Part shown: piece after piece, positions 44,107 through 53,672 of the stretch
How positions within the stretch are numbered: the stretch's first letter is position 1
Layout: each line of letters starts with the position of its first letter
Source: DATNPX01 sp036702975
Lineage (GTDB): Bacteria > Cyanobacteriota > Vampirovibrionia > Obscuribacterales > Obscuribacteraceae
Direction: 5' to 3'
Assembly: GCA_036702975.1 (NCBI GenBank)
Contig: DATNPX010000043.1
Span: 175,570-239,569 of the forward strand
DNA length: 64,000 nucleotides
The notes under the pieces: generated by a model
What the model saw: only the letters and a program-made list of their open reading frames with translations
The model's database searches: none
Told to the model about the DNA's origin: nothing
Translations under genes and position numbers: made by a program

Positions 44107-44778
44107 ATGACTCTTAATCGGCAAATAGCCAAAATACTGGCGATGAAGGATGAATCGGAACTGGCCGAATCCTTCGAAAGATTTTGTATCGACAACGCAG
44201 CCTCCATGCCTCTGCCTGGTGAGAACCCACAGTTCGACAAAGCCATGTGGACCGCAGCTAAATTCTCTAAACTCTCGAAGTCTGATGTGTCGCTGTTGAA
44301 TAAAGTGACTGCCAAGCTGCTTGAGAAAGTTGAGGAGCCGTCACCTGTGGTTCTGAAGCTGAAAGAGATGGTTGGTACTACTAAACAAGCCGCAATCGAT
44401 ACATGGCAGGACCTTCTATCCGCTATGTCGTGGCAGCAACTCGTACCGGCTGGCGCTCTCCGTGGTGTCGGAACTCAAATGGTTTCTCTTGGAACGATTC
44501 AACGTGTCGTTGATGATGTCACCATCCAAGTTAACCTCGGGTGGCACGTTGATCAGGATCAGCTGAGACTACTCATGCAAGCGAAAGGCAAAGAACAAGA
44601 AGCTATCGAGGATGTTGAAATCAGAGTGACTGAACTGGCTGGTAACGTAGTCTTCTCGCGCAGTACCAATGAAGACGGCACCGTCGTCGCACCAAGTGTT
44701 TCGGTAAAGCCAGGCGACTATAAAATTCAAGTGTTGTGGTCCGACAACGTAATCGAAACGCCGTTCTTCCGCATGTAA
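44107..44778 (+). CDS. Sigma-linked protein of unknown function, copy B
   Basis: A 223-residue paralogue of the gene at 42936, similar over its full length. The C-terminal 120 residues are much closer than the N-terminal 80 (GTQMVSLGTIQ, DDVTIQVNLGWHVDQD, NVIETPFFR are identical). Synonymous sites differ along most of the gene, but the last 32 coding bases (44743-44774) are identical to copy A (43575-43606). The stop is followed by two hairpins. The duplication separates copy B from the sigma gene by the palindrome pair; whether it has its own promoter is unclear. Confidence 0.72.
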   Translation: MTLNRQIAKILAMKDESELAESFERFCIDNAASMPLPGENPQFDKAMWTAAKFSKLSKSDVSLLNKVTAKLLEKVEEPSPVVLKLKEMVGTTKQAAIDTWQDLLSAMSWQQLVPAGALRGVGTQMVSLGTIQRVVDDVTIQVNLGWHVDQDQLRLLMQAKGKEQEAIEDVEIRVTELAGNVVFSRSTNEDGTVVAPSVSVKPGDYKIQVLWSDNVIETPFFRM

Positions 44779-44800
44779 TTAACTAACGGATACCGCGCCT

Positions 44801-44856
44801 GCCAAAAAGACTTTGGCGGTTGGCACAACGGTCATCTCCATATCGATGACCGTTGT
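44801..44856. terminator. Two hairpins between convergent genes
   Basis: GCCAAA/TTTGGC (44801-44817, 5-base loop) is followed by ACAACGGTCAT (44825-44835) and ATGACCGTTGT (44846-44856), a perfect 11-bp stem with a 10-base loop. ATTTTT follows 7 bases later on the plus strand. They lie between copy B and the convergent APH-like gene and probably end transcription from both sides. Confidence 0.6.
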
Positions 44857-44945
44857 CCGCGATATTTTTCTGGATGTGCGCGCGCGAAGACCGCGGCTGA
44901 GCACCTCTACACCGAGGTAACACGCCATCCTATCATAAGTTACAC

Positions 44946-45878
44946 TTACCATGAGCTTTTTACCTGGTTGCCGTCCGGAGCCTCAAGATTGAGCGCCCTT
45001 GCGCACCACGGCAACGCAACTTTTAACTGTTGCAGCTGCAGCTCACGCACACCGTTGTCGTTCTCGAAGGGTTGTCCTGCTCGATATGCCCAGAATCCAG
45101 CCATAATTGCTGCAAGTTCTCCCTCATTCGGTAACAATTCCTCCGGTTGTGGTCCGCCTTCAGCGCAAAGACTCGGAAGCCACGAGGCGAGGTCGGCTTT
45201 GCCATTGCCAATGCATGCCCAGTTCCAATCGATAAGAATGACACGATGATCCAGCACGCACAAATTGTCGCTGCGTACATCAAAATGCAGGAGTTGAGTG
45301 CCACCAAGCTCCGCTGCGTTCTCGGCTGCTACAAGTCGCTCGATATTTGTATTCAACCATTTTTCGCTCACGAGCCCTAATTGCAAAAACTGTGCCGGCT
45401 CCTTTGCCACCAGATGCCAGCTGGCAAGTTCAGAACGCAGCGATTCCAGAGTTGGAAGACCCTTCGGCGCAGGTTGGGCATGCACACGCGACAGAACTTG
45501 CCTCACCTGCTCCACCGTTTTTTTGTTCCAGGCGATTTTCCAATTCGCACGACTGAGATCTTCTAGCACCAGGACCGGCTGTCCTTCGAAGTCTTGCGAT
45601 TCATAGGTCCAGGTGTCGACATCGTCAAACGTAATCACTCGCGCCATAAAATCGCCGAACAACACTGCGTAGACTTTATATTCCTGCCGGAGCCATTCGG
45701 CAGTGGTGGCATCACAACCGATTTTTGCGAAAACGCTTAATCCATCAGTGCATTCTACTCGTAGCCTATGAGTAGAGGTGTAGCCACCAGCTACTGGCTG
45801 AACCGAACTCACTTTGCGCCTCAACAAACGTTCGAGATGCTTGACGATCACGTCTAAAGTGGGTTTTGGTTTGTACAT
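44946..45878 (-). CDS. APH/choline-kinase-like small-molecule phosphotransferase
   Basis: A 310-residue cytoplasmic protein of the aminoglycoside phosphotransferase-like superfamily. The catalytic loop LLHFDVRSDNLCV (near residue 195) gives the expected Asp and Asn, and the metal loop is LIDWNWA (near 215). The N-lobe has VAGGYTSTHRLRV and a lysine in FAKIG. Family members phosphorylate small alcohols such as choline, homoserine or antibiotics; the substrate here cannot be told, and resistance should not be assumed. It overlaps the upstream secreted-protein gene by 25 bases. Confidence 0.82.
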   Translation of the reverse strand: MYKPKPTLDVIVKHLERLLRRKVSSVQPVAGGYTSTHRLRVECTDGLSVFAKIGCDATTAEWLRQEYKVYAVLFGDFMARVITFDDVDTWTYESQDFEGQPVLVLEDLSRANWKIAWNKKTVEQVRQVLSRVHAQPAPKGLPTLESLRSELASWHLVAKEPAQFLQLGLVSEKWLNTNIERLVAAENAAELGGTQLLHFDVRSDNLCVLDHRVILIDWNWACIGNGKADLASWLPSLCAEGGPQPEELLPNEGELAAIMAGFWAYRAGQPFENDNGVRELQLQQLKVALPWCARALNLEAPDGNQVKSSW

Positions 45879-46978
45879 GCTGGATGTAAGTTGCTCTGCG
45901 GATTTACTGGATAAAGACGCTTTATTGGCGCGGACTTTTGATTGAGGAGGGTGCCGTTTACACTAAGTTGGCGACCTGGTGGCAGACGATAGCCGGTGTC
46001 CTGGATATGTACGTTGACGGCAAGTTGATCTCCTGGCAAAAGCTCAATGTCGCTTCCTTTTTCGACCACCGATTTGACGACAAAGGCACCGGGCAAATTG
46101 CTGAAGAAACCATATGCTGCGCCTTTGGCACGCTGGTGGTCGTCGGTCGCAGCGACCGGTTTGTCATATGCAATCGAAGGACTTGCCGCACCGACAGCAC
46201 CCATTGCAACGGCCGGTGCCAATGTCGTGAAAAGCACGGTGCCCGGTAATGGTAGCATGGTCACAACTTTAGCCGTGTTCGATGCGCCTTTGAGGCTGCC
46301 GGCTAGCCCTGCCTCCGCTTTCACGATACGTCCTTCATCGTCGCATTCGACGTAACGACGGGATGATTTAGAGACATCTTTGCTGTTTTTCTGCCGCGGC
46401 GATGGTAGCGCCTTAATCGCCCACACCTTCCCGCTTTGGTCGACCAGTTCGTCGAACTGTACGGACAGCCGTCCCCTTTGTTTCAGCGTGCGGTCAGTAG
46501 ACAGAGCGGAATGCGTTAACGTTCGCGCCGAGCAGATTTCAACCACGTGTCCACGCACAAGAGAGCCTTTGCTGGCTATAAGTTGCGAACCCCAGCGAAA
46601 ATCCTGGACTAACTTAGTCTCGATCACGTCTCCAAGTTTTGCTGTAGCAGTTGAGAGTGGCGCCACAAACTCAACAGTTACAACTGAGCTCCAGCCGTAT
46701 AAAGCCTTGTAGAGATTGTCCTGTGAATAGGTTGGCGGCAACATCGCCACCTTATTTGGGCTGTCAATATACAGGGCGTTGGCAGTAGCCGTGCCTGTCG
46801 CAGTCGCAGTTGCTGCCGCTGTATCGGTAGTGACCGCCAGTGTGTTCGTTGGCGTCGATGTATCCAGTACGGGCTCTTGCTTGACCAAAAGACATTCAGG
46901 CTGGTCAGCAGCCTGCGCCATTTGCGATATCGCATACGATACTAGCATTGCAGATAGTATCAGACGGTAGTGTTGCAT
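45854..46978 (-). CDS. Secreted protein of unknown function
   Basis: About 374 residues. A signal peptide (YRLILSAMLVSYAISQMAQAA) is followed by an Ala/Thr-rich linker (AAATATATGTATA) and a domain of about 250 residues with FVAPLSTATAKLGDVIETKLVQDF and GSQLIASKGSLVRGHVVEI. The latter resembles the beta-rich repeat of TrbI/VirB10-like or similar exported proteins, but the match is weak. I prefer the ATG at 46978 to one at 47017 because it begins right before the hydrophobic core. The C-terminal end overlaps the phosphotransferase start. Confidence 0.7.
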   Translation of the reverse strand: MQHYRLILSAMLVSYAISQMAQAADQPECLLVKQEPVLDTSTPTNTLAVTTDTAAATATATGTATANALYIDSPNKVAMLPPTYSQDNLYKALYGWSSVVTVEFVAPLSTATAKLGDVIETKLVQDFRWGSQLIASKGSLVRGHVVEICSARTLTHSALSTDRTLKQRGRLSVQFDELVDQSGKVWAIKALPSPRQKNSKDVSKSSRRYVECDDEGRIVKAEAGLAGSLKGASNTAKVVTMLPLPGTVLFTTLAPAVAMGAVGAASPSIAYDKPVAATDDHQRAKGAAYGFFSNLPGAFVVKSVVEKGSDIELLPGDQLAVNVHIQDTGYRLPPGRQLSVNGTLLNQKSAPIKRLYPVNPQSNLHPACTNQNPL

Positions 46979-47120
46979 TTCGCACTGGGACTCCAAGCTG
47001 TGTCTCAATATTACCACTGTCTTATAGTCGTGGCCGAAAATCTAATCACCGCACATGGTGCATCGCTGTCGGATAATGTTTTGCCAGCCGAGACCGCGCT
47101 CAGACCATAGAGTTTGAAAG

Positions 47121-48002
47121 CTAAGGTTTGATGGTGGCTGCCAAAAACGCTTTCAGGCTTTGTGCGTAAAGTGGAGACTGCAGCAACAAAGGATCGCCGG
47201 AATGACCAGCGCCTTCAATACGGATGTACGATTTTGGTGCCAAGGCAACTTCGGCCAGTTTGTCGGCATGATGCACAGGAAGCACCGTATCTTTGACCCC
47301 GCCTACGATCAGAAGAGGTGGGTGTCGCTTGGAAAATACCGCCGCGTTATCCAGGGCATTTTCTGGAAAGAGAAATTGGGGGTAAAGATGCTCCACTGGA
47401 AGTATTTCGACTGCTCTCTCTCTCAGTGATACAAATGGGCACTGCAGGATGACCCCGGCTGATGCCACCTTGGACGCCAGATTGCCAGTAATACCGGTTC
47501 CTAGCGATTCACCGAACAAAATGATCGAATCAGGGCGAACGTGTTTACGGGTCACCAAATAGTTATATGCTTGTCTAGCGTCGTCGCAAGCGTGTTCGAC
47601 CGAGGGATGACCTTCGCTGAGTCCATATCCTTCATAGTCGTAAGCAAAAACGGATGAGCCATTGTCCAACAACATTTTGAAGTTTTCGAGAAGAAACGTT
47701 AGATTGAAACCGTTTCCATGACTTACTAAAGTTGTTAGCCTCGCACCTGGTTTCTCAATATACCAGGCGTGTACTCGATTTCCGTCAGAGGCAGTGAAGT
47801 ACGTGTCTTCGATTTTGCACCCTGCTACCTCTTTCAAGTTGTAGCACCCATATGGATAGCGTGATGGATGGAAGAGAACTAGATTGAAAAGTTGTTGGTC
47901 TAGCGGGCAGAACACGACTACGAAAACTGCAGCTGTTACCGCTGTGAAAGCGGCGCAGACGTTCCGTACCCACTTCCAGTTGATTGGTTTGCGATTTCCC
48001 AT
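47121..48002 (-). CDS. Membrane-anchored alpha/beta hydrolase
   Basis: About 293 residues. An N-terminal helix (about 13-32, VCAAFTAVTAAVFVVVF) anchors the protein. The alpha/beta fold shows the oxyanion loop SHGNGFN, the nucleophile elbow GESLGTG (catalytic Ser), Asp in GGVKDTVLP and His in GAGHSGD. The pattern YDYEGYGLSEG is typical of the BEM46/ABHD13-like group. The substrate is unknown; acyl esters or lipids are likely. A GTG at 48023 would lengthen it by seven residues. Confidence 0.85.
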   Translation of the reverse strand: MGNRKPINWKWVRNVCAAFTAVTAAVFVVVFCPLDQQLFNLVLFHPSRYPYGCYNLKEVAGCKIEDTYFTASDGNRVHAWYIEKPGARLTTLVSHGNGFNLTFLLENFKMLLDNGSSVFAYDYEGYGLSEGHPSVEHACDDARQAYNYLVTRKHVRPDSIILFGESLGTGITGNLASKVASAGVILQCPFVSLRERAVEILPVEHLYPQFLFPENALDNAAVFSKRHPPLLIVGGVKDTVLPVHHADKLAEVALAPKSYIRIEGAGHSGDPLLLQSPLYAQSLKAFLAATIKP

Positions 48003-48109
48003 AGCCAAATGAGCATTCCTCACGACGAGCGAGTAAATCTAATCTTCATGCTAGAGTGCGCATAGAGCTGCTTTGAATCAACAGTTCAGCAACTGTTGGT
48101 TTGGCCCGG

Positions 48110-49582
48110 CTAGTTGCTCTTGACGGGAAGCAAATCTTTGCGCTTCAAATAATCTACTAGGAGCTCAGTCATTACCTCGTGTCCAGCAGGGGTCAGGTGC
48201 GTGACATATCGAGGTTCACAGTGTTTTGCATTCACCAACATGTCGAAAGGAGCTGTGAAATTCTCCGCCAGGAATCCTTCTTGGGTGGCGAGATCGGTTA
48301 TTTGAGTAAATGTCTGCTGGAAGCCATCTTTGAGAAGCTGTGGTGGGAAACCGACAACCACCAGAGTCCCTCCGTCCTTTTTACATTCTTCAGAAAGACG
48401 CTTTAATATCGCCAACGTGACTTGCCACCGCTCATGGTACCGTTGTTCAAGTTGTGCTTGCTGCTCCTGAGTTAAATGCAGTGTATGGTATTCTGCACCC
48501 TGACCAAATTCATATTCTTTCTTGTCAAATTTGATAGGTGTGGCGTTAGACCGATCAACCATGTGCAGCCCGTATGTGAGGGCAAAGCTGGCTCGCTCCT
48601 GTCCTATTTTTTCAGGTGATTGTTGGAAGTCTTGCGGCCCGAATTTGCTAACCGGAAACGTCGCTGTTAAAGCGTCTTCAATTGGTGTCAGCAGATGCCA
48701 GCGGTCCAGATAAGTGCAGCCAGCAATGAAAAATGGATTCGTTTTTATGCCGGTGAATTCCTGAATTGCCACGCCCCACATGCGGCTGTCGCGGCGGAGT
48801 GTCTCGAATAGCGCAATTGGCATTGCCTGCGCGGAGTGTAGCCATGAATCGAAATCACGCCAACTGACAATCAGCTGGCCTTTACTATCTAATCCGAACA
48901 CGACGTGCGGATACCACTGTGCCATAACCGGCTTGCGCTGATTCTTATCTTCATCACCGGAGTCGTAGAAGAGAACCGTCACATCCGGTTTGTACTGTTT
49001 GACATATCGTAAATAAGTGAGCAGCTCCTGTCCCGTTCCTGCCGCACTAATTCCGCAATTGAGAACCTCAATCTTTGTCTCTTTTCCTCGTTTGACATAT
49101 TCTTCGTTCAATCGTGCAGCCAGTTGGTTTGAAAACCTTAACTGTTGAGGAACTTGCAGCGATTCGGTTTGGGAATCTCCAAGCATTGCAATGCGAAAAA
49201 TATTTGCATCTTTGGCGATCTTATGTTCGTTATCCAGAAACCCCTGGGAATTGGTTGCATCTTCGGAATATCCTTCCTGCTTCCAAACGATCTTTTTGTT
49301 TGGCAGATGCATGAAACCTGTTATAAGGTCAGGCTTCGAGCATTCCTGACCGCCCATTCGAACTAGATCAAACACTGCTGAAGGAAGAGTAAATCCAAGA
49401 ACAGGCAGGATGATGATGCTTGCTATGAAACTAGAGAATCGAAGTTTCCCCGATTTTGTGGTGGGCTCAATAGACGGTATTGTCCGTTCTGCGGTGGCGG
49501 TGTCCGCTGTTTGCTCTATTTGATTGGTCTTTTGTTTTAGGAGCAAGGCGTTTCTCTTGTGCCGTTGAATGCGCGGGTGCAC
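48110..49582 (-). CDS. SGNH/GDSL hydrolase-like membrane protein
   Basis: A 490-residue protein. A 45-residue cytoplasmic start is followed by one transmembrane helix (about 50-70, SFIASIIILPVLGFTLPSAV) and an SGNH domain. Block I is AMLGDSQTES (near 132), block II GISAAGTGQELLTYL, a block III-like FYDSGDEDKNQ, and block V THLTPAGHEV near the end. Such proteins act on acyl groups of surface glycans. It is distant from the tandem SGNH-like pair at 32-35 kb. The start is GTG. Confidence 0.82.
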   Translation of the reverse strand: MHPRIQRHKRNALLLKQKTNQIEQTADTATAERTIPSIEPTTKSGKLRFSSFIASIIILPVLGFTLPSAVFDLVRMGGQECSKPDLITGFMHLPNKKIVWKQEGYSEDATNSQGFLDNEHKIAKDANIFRIAMLGDSQTESLQVPQQLRFSNQLAARLNEEYVKRGKETKIEVLNCGISAAGTGQELLTYLRYVKQYKPDVTVLFYDSGDEDKNQRKPVMAQWYPHVVFGLDSKGQLIVSWRDFDSWLHSAQAMPIALFETLRRDSRMWGVAIQEFTGIKTNPFFIAGCTYLDRWHLLTPIEDALTATFPVSKFGPQDFQQSPEKIGQERASFALTYGLHMVDRSNATPIKFDKKEYEFGQGAEYHTLHLTQEQQAQLEQRYHERWQVTLAILKRLSEECKKDGGTLVVVGFPPQLLKDGFQQTFTQITDLATQEGFLAENFTAPFDMLVNAKHCEPRYVTHLTPAGHEVMTELLVDYLKRKDLLPVKSN

Positions 49583-49935
49583 TTCAGAATCTTAGTCTGC
49601 GTTAACGTGTGCGTCCACACAATCTGAGGTTATCTGAGGTTAAGCGCTGGCTCATTATAAGCGGTTGTTGAGAGATAGACATTGGCAGCATGTAAGCAAT
49701 GATTATTGGCTCGCTCTCCTATAGAGAGCTCAGTGCAGGATTCTTGTTTGGAAGTCGGCGTAGGTTGCGTTCAAAATATACTGCAGACGATAATGCGGCA
49801 ATGTTCCCTATAATGGCGGGCTTGTTCGCAACGCGCGCGCATCGATACTCCCTTCGGTGATGGAAAAGCGTCAGTCCGTATCGTCAATACTATTGAGCGA
49901 TGTCTAAATCTGTTTTCCGGCAATGGCAAGCAACC
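49583..49935. other. 353-base gap between the SGNH and malic-enzyme genes
   Basis: Only a short GCTCTC/GAGAGC hairpin near 49712-49729 is visible. I see no gene, repeat or strong terminator. Confidence 0.4.
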
Positions 49936-51264
49936 TTAATCGTTGCGCGAAGCTGCGACAGCGACAGAGTTTGCGACATGTTCATGCACTTCTCTGTCGA
50001 GGATGCTTGGCACCAGATTGTCCATTTTTGTTTGCCCTGCGATCGCATAGGCCGCAGCCAATTTCATCTTGTCTGTAAACCTTCGGGCATGCGACTTTAG
50101 CGCACCACGGAAGAGACCAGGGAAAGAGAGTGCGTTGTTAATTGTACGTCCATCTGCTGCATACCGAGCACCGGATTTGATGGCTAATTCCGGATCAATT
50201 TCAGGGTCCGGGTTTGAGAGTGCCAGAATGACTTGTCCTTGTTTTACCATGGTTGGCTTGATCAAACCGGGCACACCCGTTGTAGCGAGTACGATATCGG
50301 AGTTTTGCATGATACCGTTCAGGTCGGTCGCAGTGCCACCTTTATGAGTAAGGCGCTCCATGGCATCTTTGCGAAGATCGGTGCCGAGAACATTTTTGAC
50401 GCCATATGCTCGAAGCAGCTGGGCGATACCGGCGCCAGCGGCTCCTAAGCCAATGATGCCTACTGTGCATGCACTCAAATCGATGCCCATTCTATGCGTG
50501 ATTGTAAGAAGTGCCGCGAGAACGACTACGGCGGTTGCATGTTGGTCGTCGTGCAGAACCGGAATAGAGAGGTCCTGTTGTAGCCGCTCTTCCACTTCAA
50601 AACATTCGGGAGCGGCAATATCTTCTAGATGGATCGCACCGAATGTGGTGGAGATGTTTTTAACTGTCTCGACTATCAGATCCACATCTTTTGATTCAAT
50701 CAGAATGGGAACTGCGCTAATGCCGACGAGCTGTTCGTAAAGAACCGACTTGCCTTCCATAACTGGCATGCCGGCAACTGGACCAATGTTACCGAGTCCA
50801 AGTATGGCTGTGCCATTCGTCACAACCGCCACCGTATTTGATATCGAAGTGTACTGGCGGCTGAGAGAAAGATCGTTTTGAATCAACTTACAGATTTGAG
50901 CGACACCGGGAGTATAGATCTTTCGCAAATCAGCCAGCGACTTCAATTCTACCCGGCTGCGTACTGCGATCTTGCCCCCCTCGTGCACGACTTGGACCGG
51001 GTCATAGATGGCTTCCATCTTAACGCCGTCGAGCTGGCTCATCGCTGATGCACAAGCGTCAAGGTGTGCCTGGTCTGTGAACGATAAACTGATGTCGCGG
51101 ACAATGAAATCAGGACCCTGGTTGGCGATATGAATGTCGCCTATATTTGCGTCCAGCTCGCCCAGCCTCGTGGCCACTCGACCGAGGTAGCCCGGTTTGT
51201 CGGTCACCTTTACCCGAAATATGCGAAGGAGCTTTTGTTCAGTTTTTGCAGGCATAGTTATCAT
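49936..51264 (-). CDS. NAD(P)-dependent malic enzyme with ACT domain
   Basis: A 442-residue enzyme converting malate to pyruvate and CO2. Residues about 12-90 form an ACT regulatory domain (FRVKVTDKPGYLGRVATRLGELDANIGDI). The malic-enzyme core begins near 105 (YTPGVAQ), with the catalytic-lysine segment VMEGKSVLYEQL and the metal-binding EDIAAPECFEVE and HDDQHAT. The nucleotide site is GIIGLGAAGAGIA, and ALSNPDPEI is also present. Bacterial short-form (MaeB-like) size without the phosphotransacetylase part. The ACT domain suggests control by an amino acid or similar ligand. Confidence 0.93.
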   Translation of the reverse strand: MITMPAKTEQKLLRIFRVKVTDKPGYLGRVATRLGELDANIGDIHIANQGPDFIVRDISLSFTDQAHLDACASAMSQLDGVKMEAIYDPVQVVHEGGKIAVRSRVELKSLADLRKIYTPGVAQICKLIQNDLSLSRQYTSISNTVAVVTNGTAILGLGNIGPVAGMPVMEGKSVLYEQLVGISAVPILIESKDVDLIVETVKNISTTFGAIHLEDIAAPECFEVEERLQQDLSIPVLHDDQHATAVVVLAALLTITHRMGIDLSACTVGIIGLGAAGAGIAQLLRAYGVKNVLGTDLRKDAMERLTHKGGTATDLNGIMQNSDIVLATTGVPGLIKPTMVKQGQVILALSNPDPEIDPELAIKSGARYAADGRTINNALSFPGLFRGALKSHARRFTDKMKLAAAYAIAGQTKMDNLVPSILDREVHEHVANSVAVAASRND

Positions 51265-51331
51265 GCTGGTTTATCAGTAGGGGTGTAATCAGACGAACAT
51301 CCGTCGTCAGTGTAGCTCATGGATATCTTGG

Positions 51332-52900
51332 CTATAGGTGCAGCAGCTCTTTGCGCGCAGAACGCTGCAACTCTTCTTCCTTGGCGAGTATGCGCTCTCG
51401 TGATTGGTTCAGGTAATTTCGCAACGGCCAGGGCTGGCGCAGCGCCTTGGAGATCGCGCTACCGACTCCAAGTTTTATCTTTTCTTTGAAAAGTTGTGGT
51501 TGTTTTCGTGACAGATCCTGCCAGTGCTTGATTCGGAAAGATACTGAGTTCAGATACATAAACTCATACAAATTTCGCTGATACGAGTAAATGAACGTCT
51601 TGAAATCTTCGACGGCCTCGTTCGGATTCTTCCTGTACGCGGCAGTCTCCTTATGACTTTTGTGGAGAGCGATTGCGGCTTGATATGCTTCAACTGTTCG
51701 CGCCGCCACTTCCTTGCGGTCATAGACATCCAGGATTCTGCGCCTGGCGGCTTCACCAAAGCGCTGTCTTTTTTCTGCATCTTTCAGAAGGTCGATTAGC
51801 GCTTGTGCCAATTCTTGCACTGCGCCAGGTTGCACGAGTGTTCCAGTGACGCCGTTGACCAGATATTCGGGGATGCCACCAGATGCGGCGCCAACGATCG
51901 GCTTGCCGCAAGACATGGCTTCTAGTACTGTATATGGTGCATTGTCGTAAAGTGACGGCACTACACAGATGTCCGCTGATCGGTAGGCTGCAGGCATCTG
52001 GTCTAGGTTGACGTGGTTGACGAATTCAACGTGCTGCGTACAGCCGCTCGTGGCCAACTTTCCTTCCAAAATCGCCTTCGCCGATGTGTGATTGATTCCC
52101 GTTTCGGTGTCTTTCCCGAGCAGAATGAATCGCACATTGGGGAACGCTTTCACCACCTCAGGCACGGCATCTATTAGCTGGTAAATGCCCTTTCGCTCCT
52201 CGAGGCGCCCGGCAAAAAGCACAGTCTGACGACCATCTGAAGGAAAGCGCTTTTCACCCTCAGGATTAAACTTATCGGCATTAACTGGGTTGGCGATCAT
52301 GCACACTGAACTCAAAGGGAGACCGGTGTCTGTGCAAACGTATTTGGCCAAGTTTTCGCTTGGAGATGTGACGAGGTCTGCCTGCAGAATGGTTTGACGC
52401 TCGAACATTCCCGTTAGCTGTTGGTCGAAGTTCGGTGTCAGGTGATGAAAACCTTCAGCGACAATTTTAAATTGCGGTGTATGCAAACGCACAACCAACG
52501 GACAAGTCTTCGTCAATGATGGGAACAGCGCTTCCGCCAAGTGCTCTGGCGCTTCCACAACATCAAAGGGCTGTGTCTGATGGATTTCATTGAATGTCTT
52601 CCAAAGACCGGCAACGCACTTGAGCACGTAGTGCGAGAAAGGTAGCAGCTTCTCAATCAAGCCAAGCTCACTCAGCGAAAAGCTCCAGGGAACGCGGTGC
52701 AATTTGACTTTGTAGTTGGCGTCAGGCAAGGCCCCGTTGCTTGGCGGAGGTTGAACACTAACGCCTTCTTTGGTTAAAGCGATGACTTCAACGTCGTGAC
52801 CGAGTTCTGCAAGAGTGTTGGCGTGCAAAAAAGTGTACGCACCAATACCCCCCCAACCGGTATCCGGCGGGTATTCTCGTGAAATTAGACAAATTCTCAT
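51332..52900 (-). CDS. GT4-family glycosyltransferase
   Basis: A 522-residue cytoplasmic or membrane-associated retaining glycosyltransferase of the GT-B fold. The N-terminus has ISREYPPDTGWGGIGAYTFLHA, the acceptor-site glycine motif. The donor-site half has LFAGRLEERKGIYQLIDAV and the E-x7-E region PYTVLEAMSCGKPIVG. A C-terminal extension of about 100 residues (from about 420) is basic and specific to this protein. It probably adds a sugar to a surface glycan, with the rhamnose genes next to it as donor supply. It lies 66 bases after rfbC on the same strand. Confidence 0.9.
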   Translation of the reverse strand: MRICLISREYPPDTGWGGIGAYTFLHANTLAELGHDVEVIALTKEGVSVQPPPSNGALPDANYKVKLHRVPWSFSLSELGLIEKLLPFSHYVLKCVAGLWKTFNEIHQTQPFDVVEAPEHLAEALFPSLTKTCPLVVRLHTPQFKIVAEGFHHLTPNFDQQLTGMFERQTILQADLVTSPSENLAKYVCTDTGLPLSSVCMIANPVNADKFNPEGEKRFPSDGRQTVLFAGRLEERKGIYQLIDAVPEVVKAFPNVRFILLGKDTETGINHTSAKAILEGKLATSGCTQHVEFVNHVNLDQMPAAYRSADICVVPSLYDNAPYTVLEAMSCGKPIVGAASGGIPEYLVNGVTGTLVQPGAVQELAQALIDLLKDAEKRQRFGEAARRRILDVYDRKEVAARTVEAYQAAIALHKSHKETAAYRKNPNEAVEDFKTFIYSYQRNLYEFMYLNSVSFRIKHWQDLSRKQPQLFKEKIKLGVGSAISKALRQPWPLRNYLNQSRERILAKEEELQRSARKELLHL

Positions 52901-52966
52901 GAGCCCCTCAACGACGGCTCTGGATTCAAACTGAAAGCAATCGGGCTAAAACCATCAGGCAGCCGA

Positions 52967-53521
52967 TTAGCCTTTGCGAATAGTCCAGAAATCTTCGCCA
53001 AGCACATCCCACGGCAATCTGTGCTCGTCCGGTTGCGCAGCGTCGAAGTGCTGATTGACGAAATAAATCATGTGAGCCGCTTCAGTCCAGAGATTGGCTA
53101 AACCGTGAGCGACGCCACGCGGAATATAGAGTGCCTGCGCCTTTCCTGCTCCGAGGACGAAGCGCATCGTGTTCTGGTAGGTCGGCGAATCTTTTCTCGC
53201 GTCGAAAAGACCGATGAGCAGACGGCTCGAGGGCAAGATGAACCAGACGTCTTCCTGGTTGTAGTGCAGATGGAATGCCTTAATGGTGTCCGGCAGCATT
53301 TGCGAAAACGTACTCTGGCGAACTTTGAATTCAGGCAAAATGAGCATATTGCCATTTTCGTCCAAGCGCAAAATTTCGGCGAGGCAACCGCCATCATCGG
53401 TAAATAGGTTAAGGTTGATGAGTTGGACGCCTTCAATGGTCGGTTTCTTCGAATAATCTTGAACCGACAAGTCGTCGCGGAAATCCGTACCGATTGCTTC
53501 TTTTGTCAGAGGTTTAAGCAT
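52967..53521 (-). CDS. rfbC: dTDP-4-dehydrorhamnose 3,5-epimerase-like protein
   Basis: About 184 residues, normal RmlC length, forming a cupin barrel. The catalytic histidine is in AFHLHYNQEDV, and LFDARKDSPT, LYIPRGVAHGLANL and EHRLPW follow in the RmlC order. It converts dTDP-4-keto-6-deoxyglucose to the L-rhamno form. The GLHYQ box of classical enzymes is changed to FHLHYNQ, so a related sugar cannot be excluded. An upstream frame to 53611 adds a non-conserved leader; I use the ATG at 53521. Confidence 0.8.
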   Translation of the reverse strand: MLKPLTKEAIGTDFRDDLSVQDYSKKPTIEGVQLINLNLFTDDGGCLAEILRLDENGNMLILPEFKVRQSTFSQMLPDTIKAFHLHYNQEDVWFILPSSRLLIGLFDARKDSPTYQNTMRFVLGAGKAQALYIPRGVAHGLANLWTEAAHMIYFVNQHFDAAQPDEHRLPWDVLGEDFWTIRKG

Positions 53522-53672
53522 GACTAACGTTGTAATCCTTGATGGCGCTGAAGGCGCTCGAGTGCACTGCAGTGTCCAGATAAACCAGACGGGCATAGAA
53601 TAGCAGCTCAAGCCGCCTACAGTCTAGCTTGCCGGCAGTAAAATGACTCGATTGTAACCGCGCCGTACCGGT

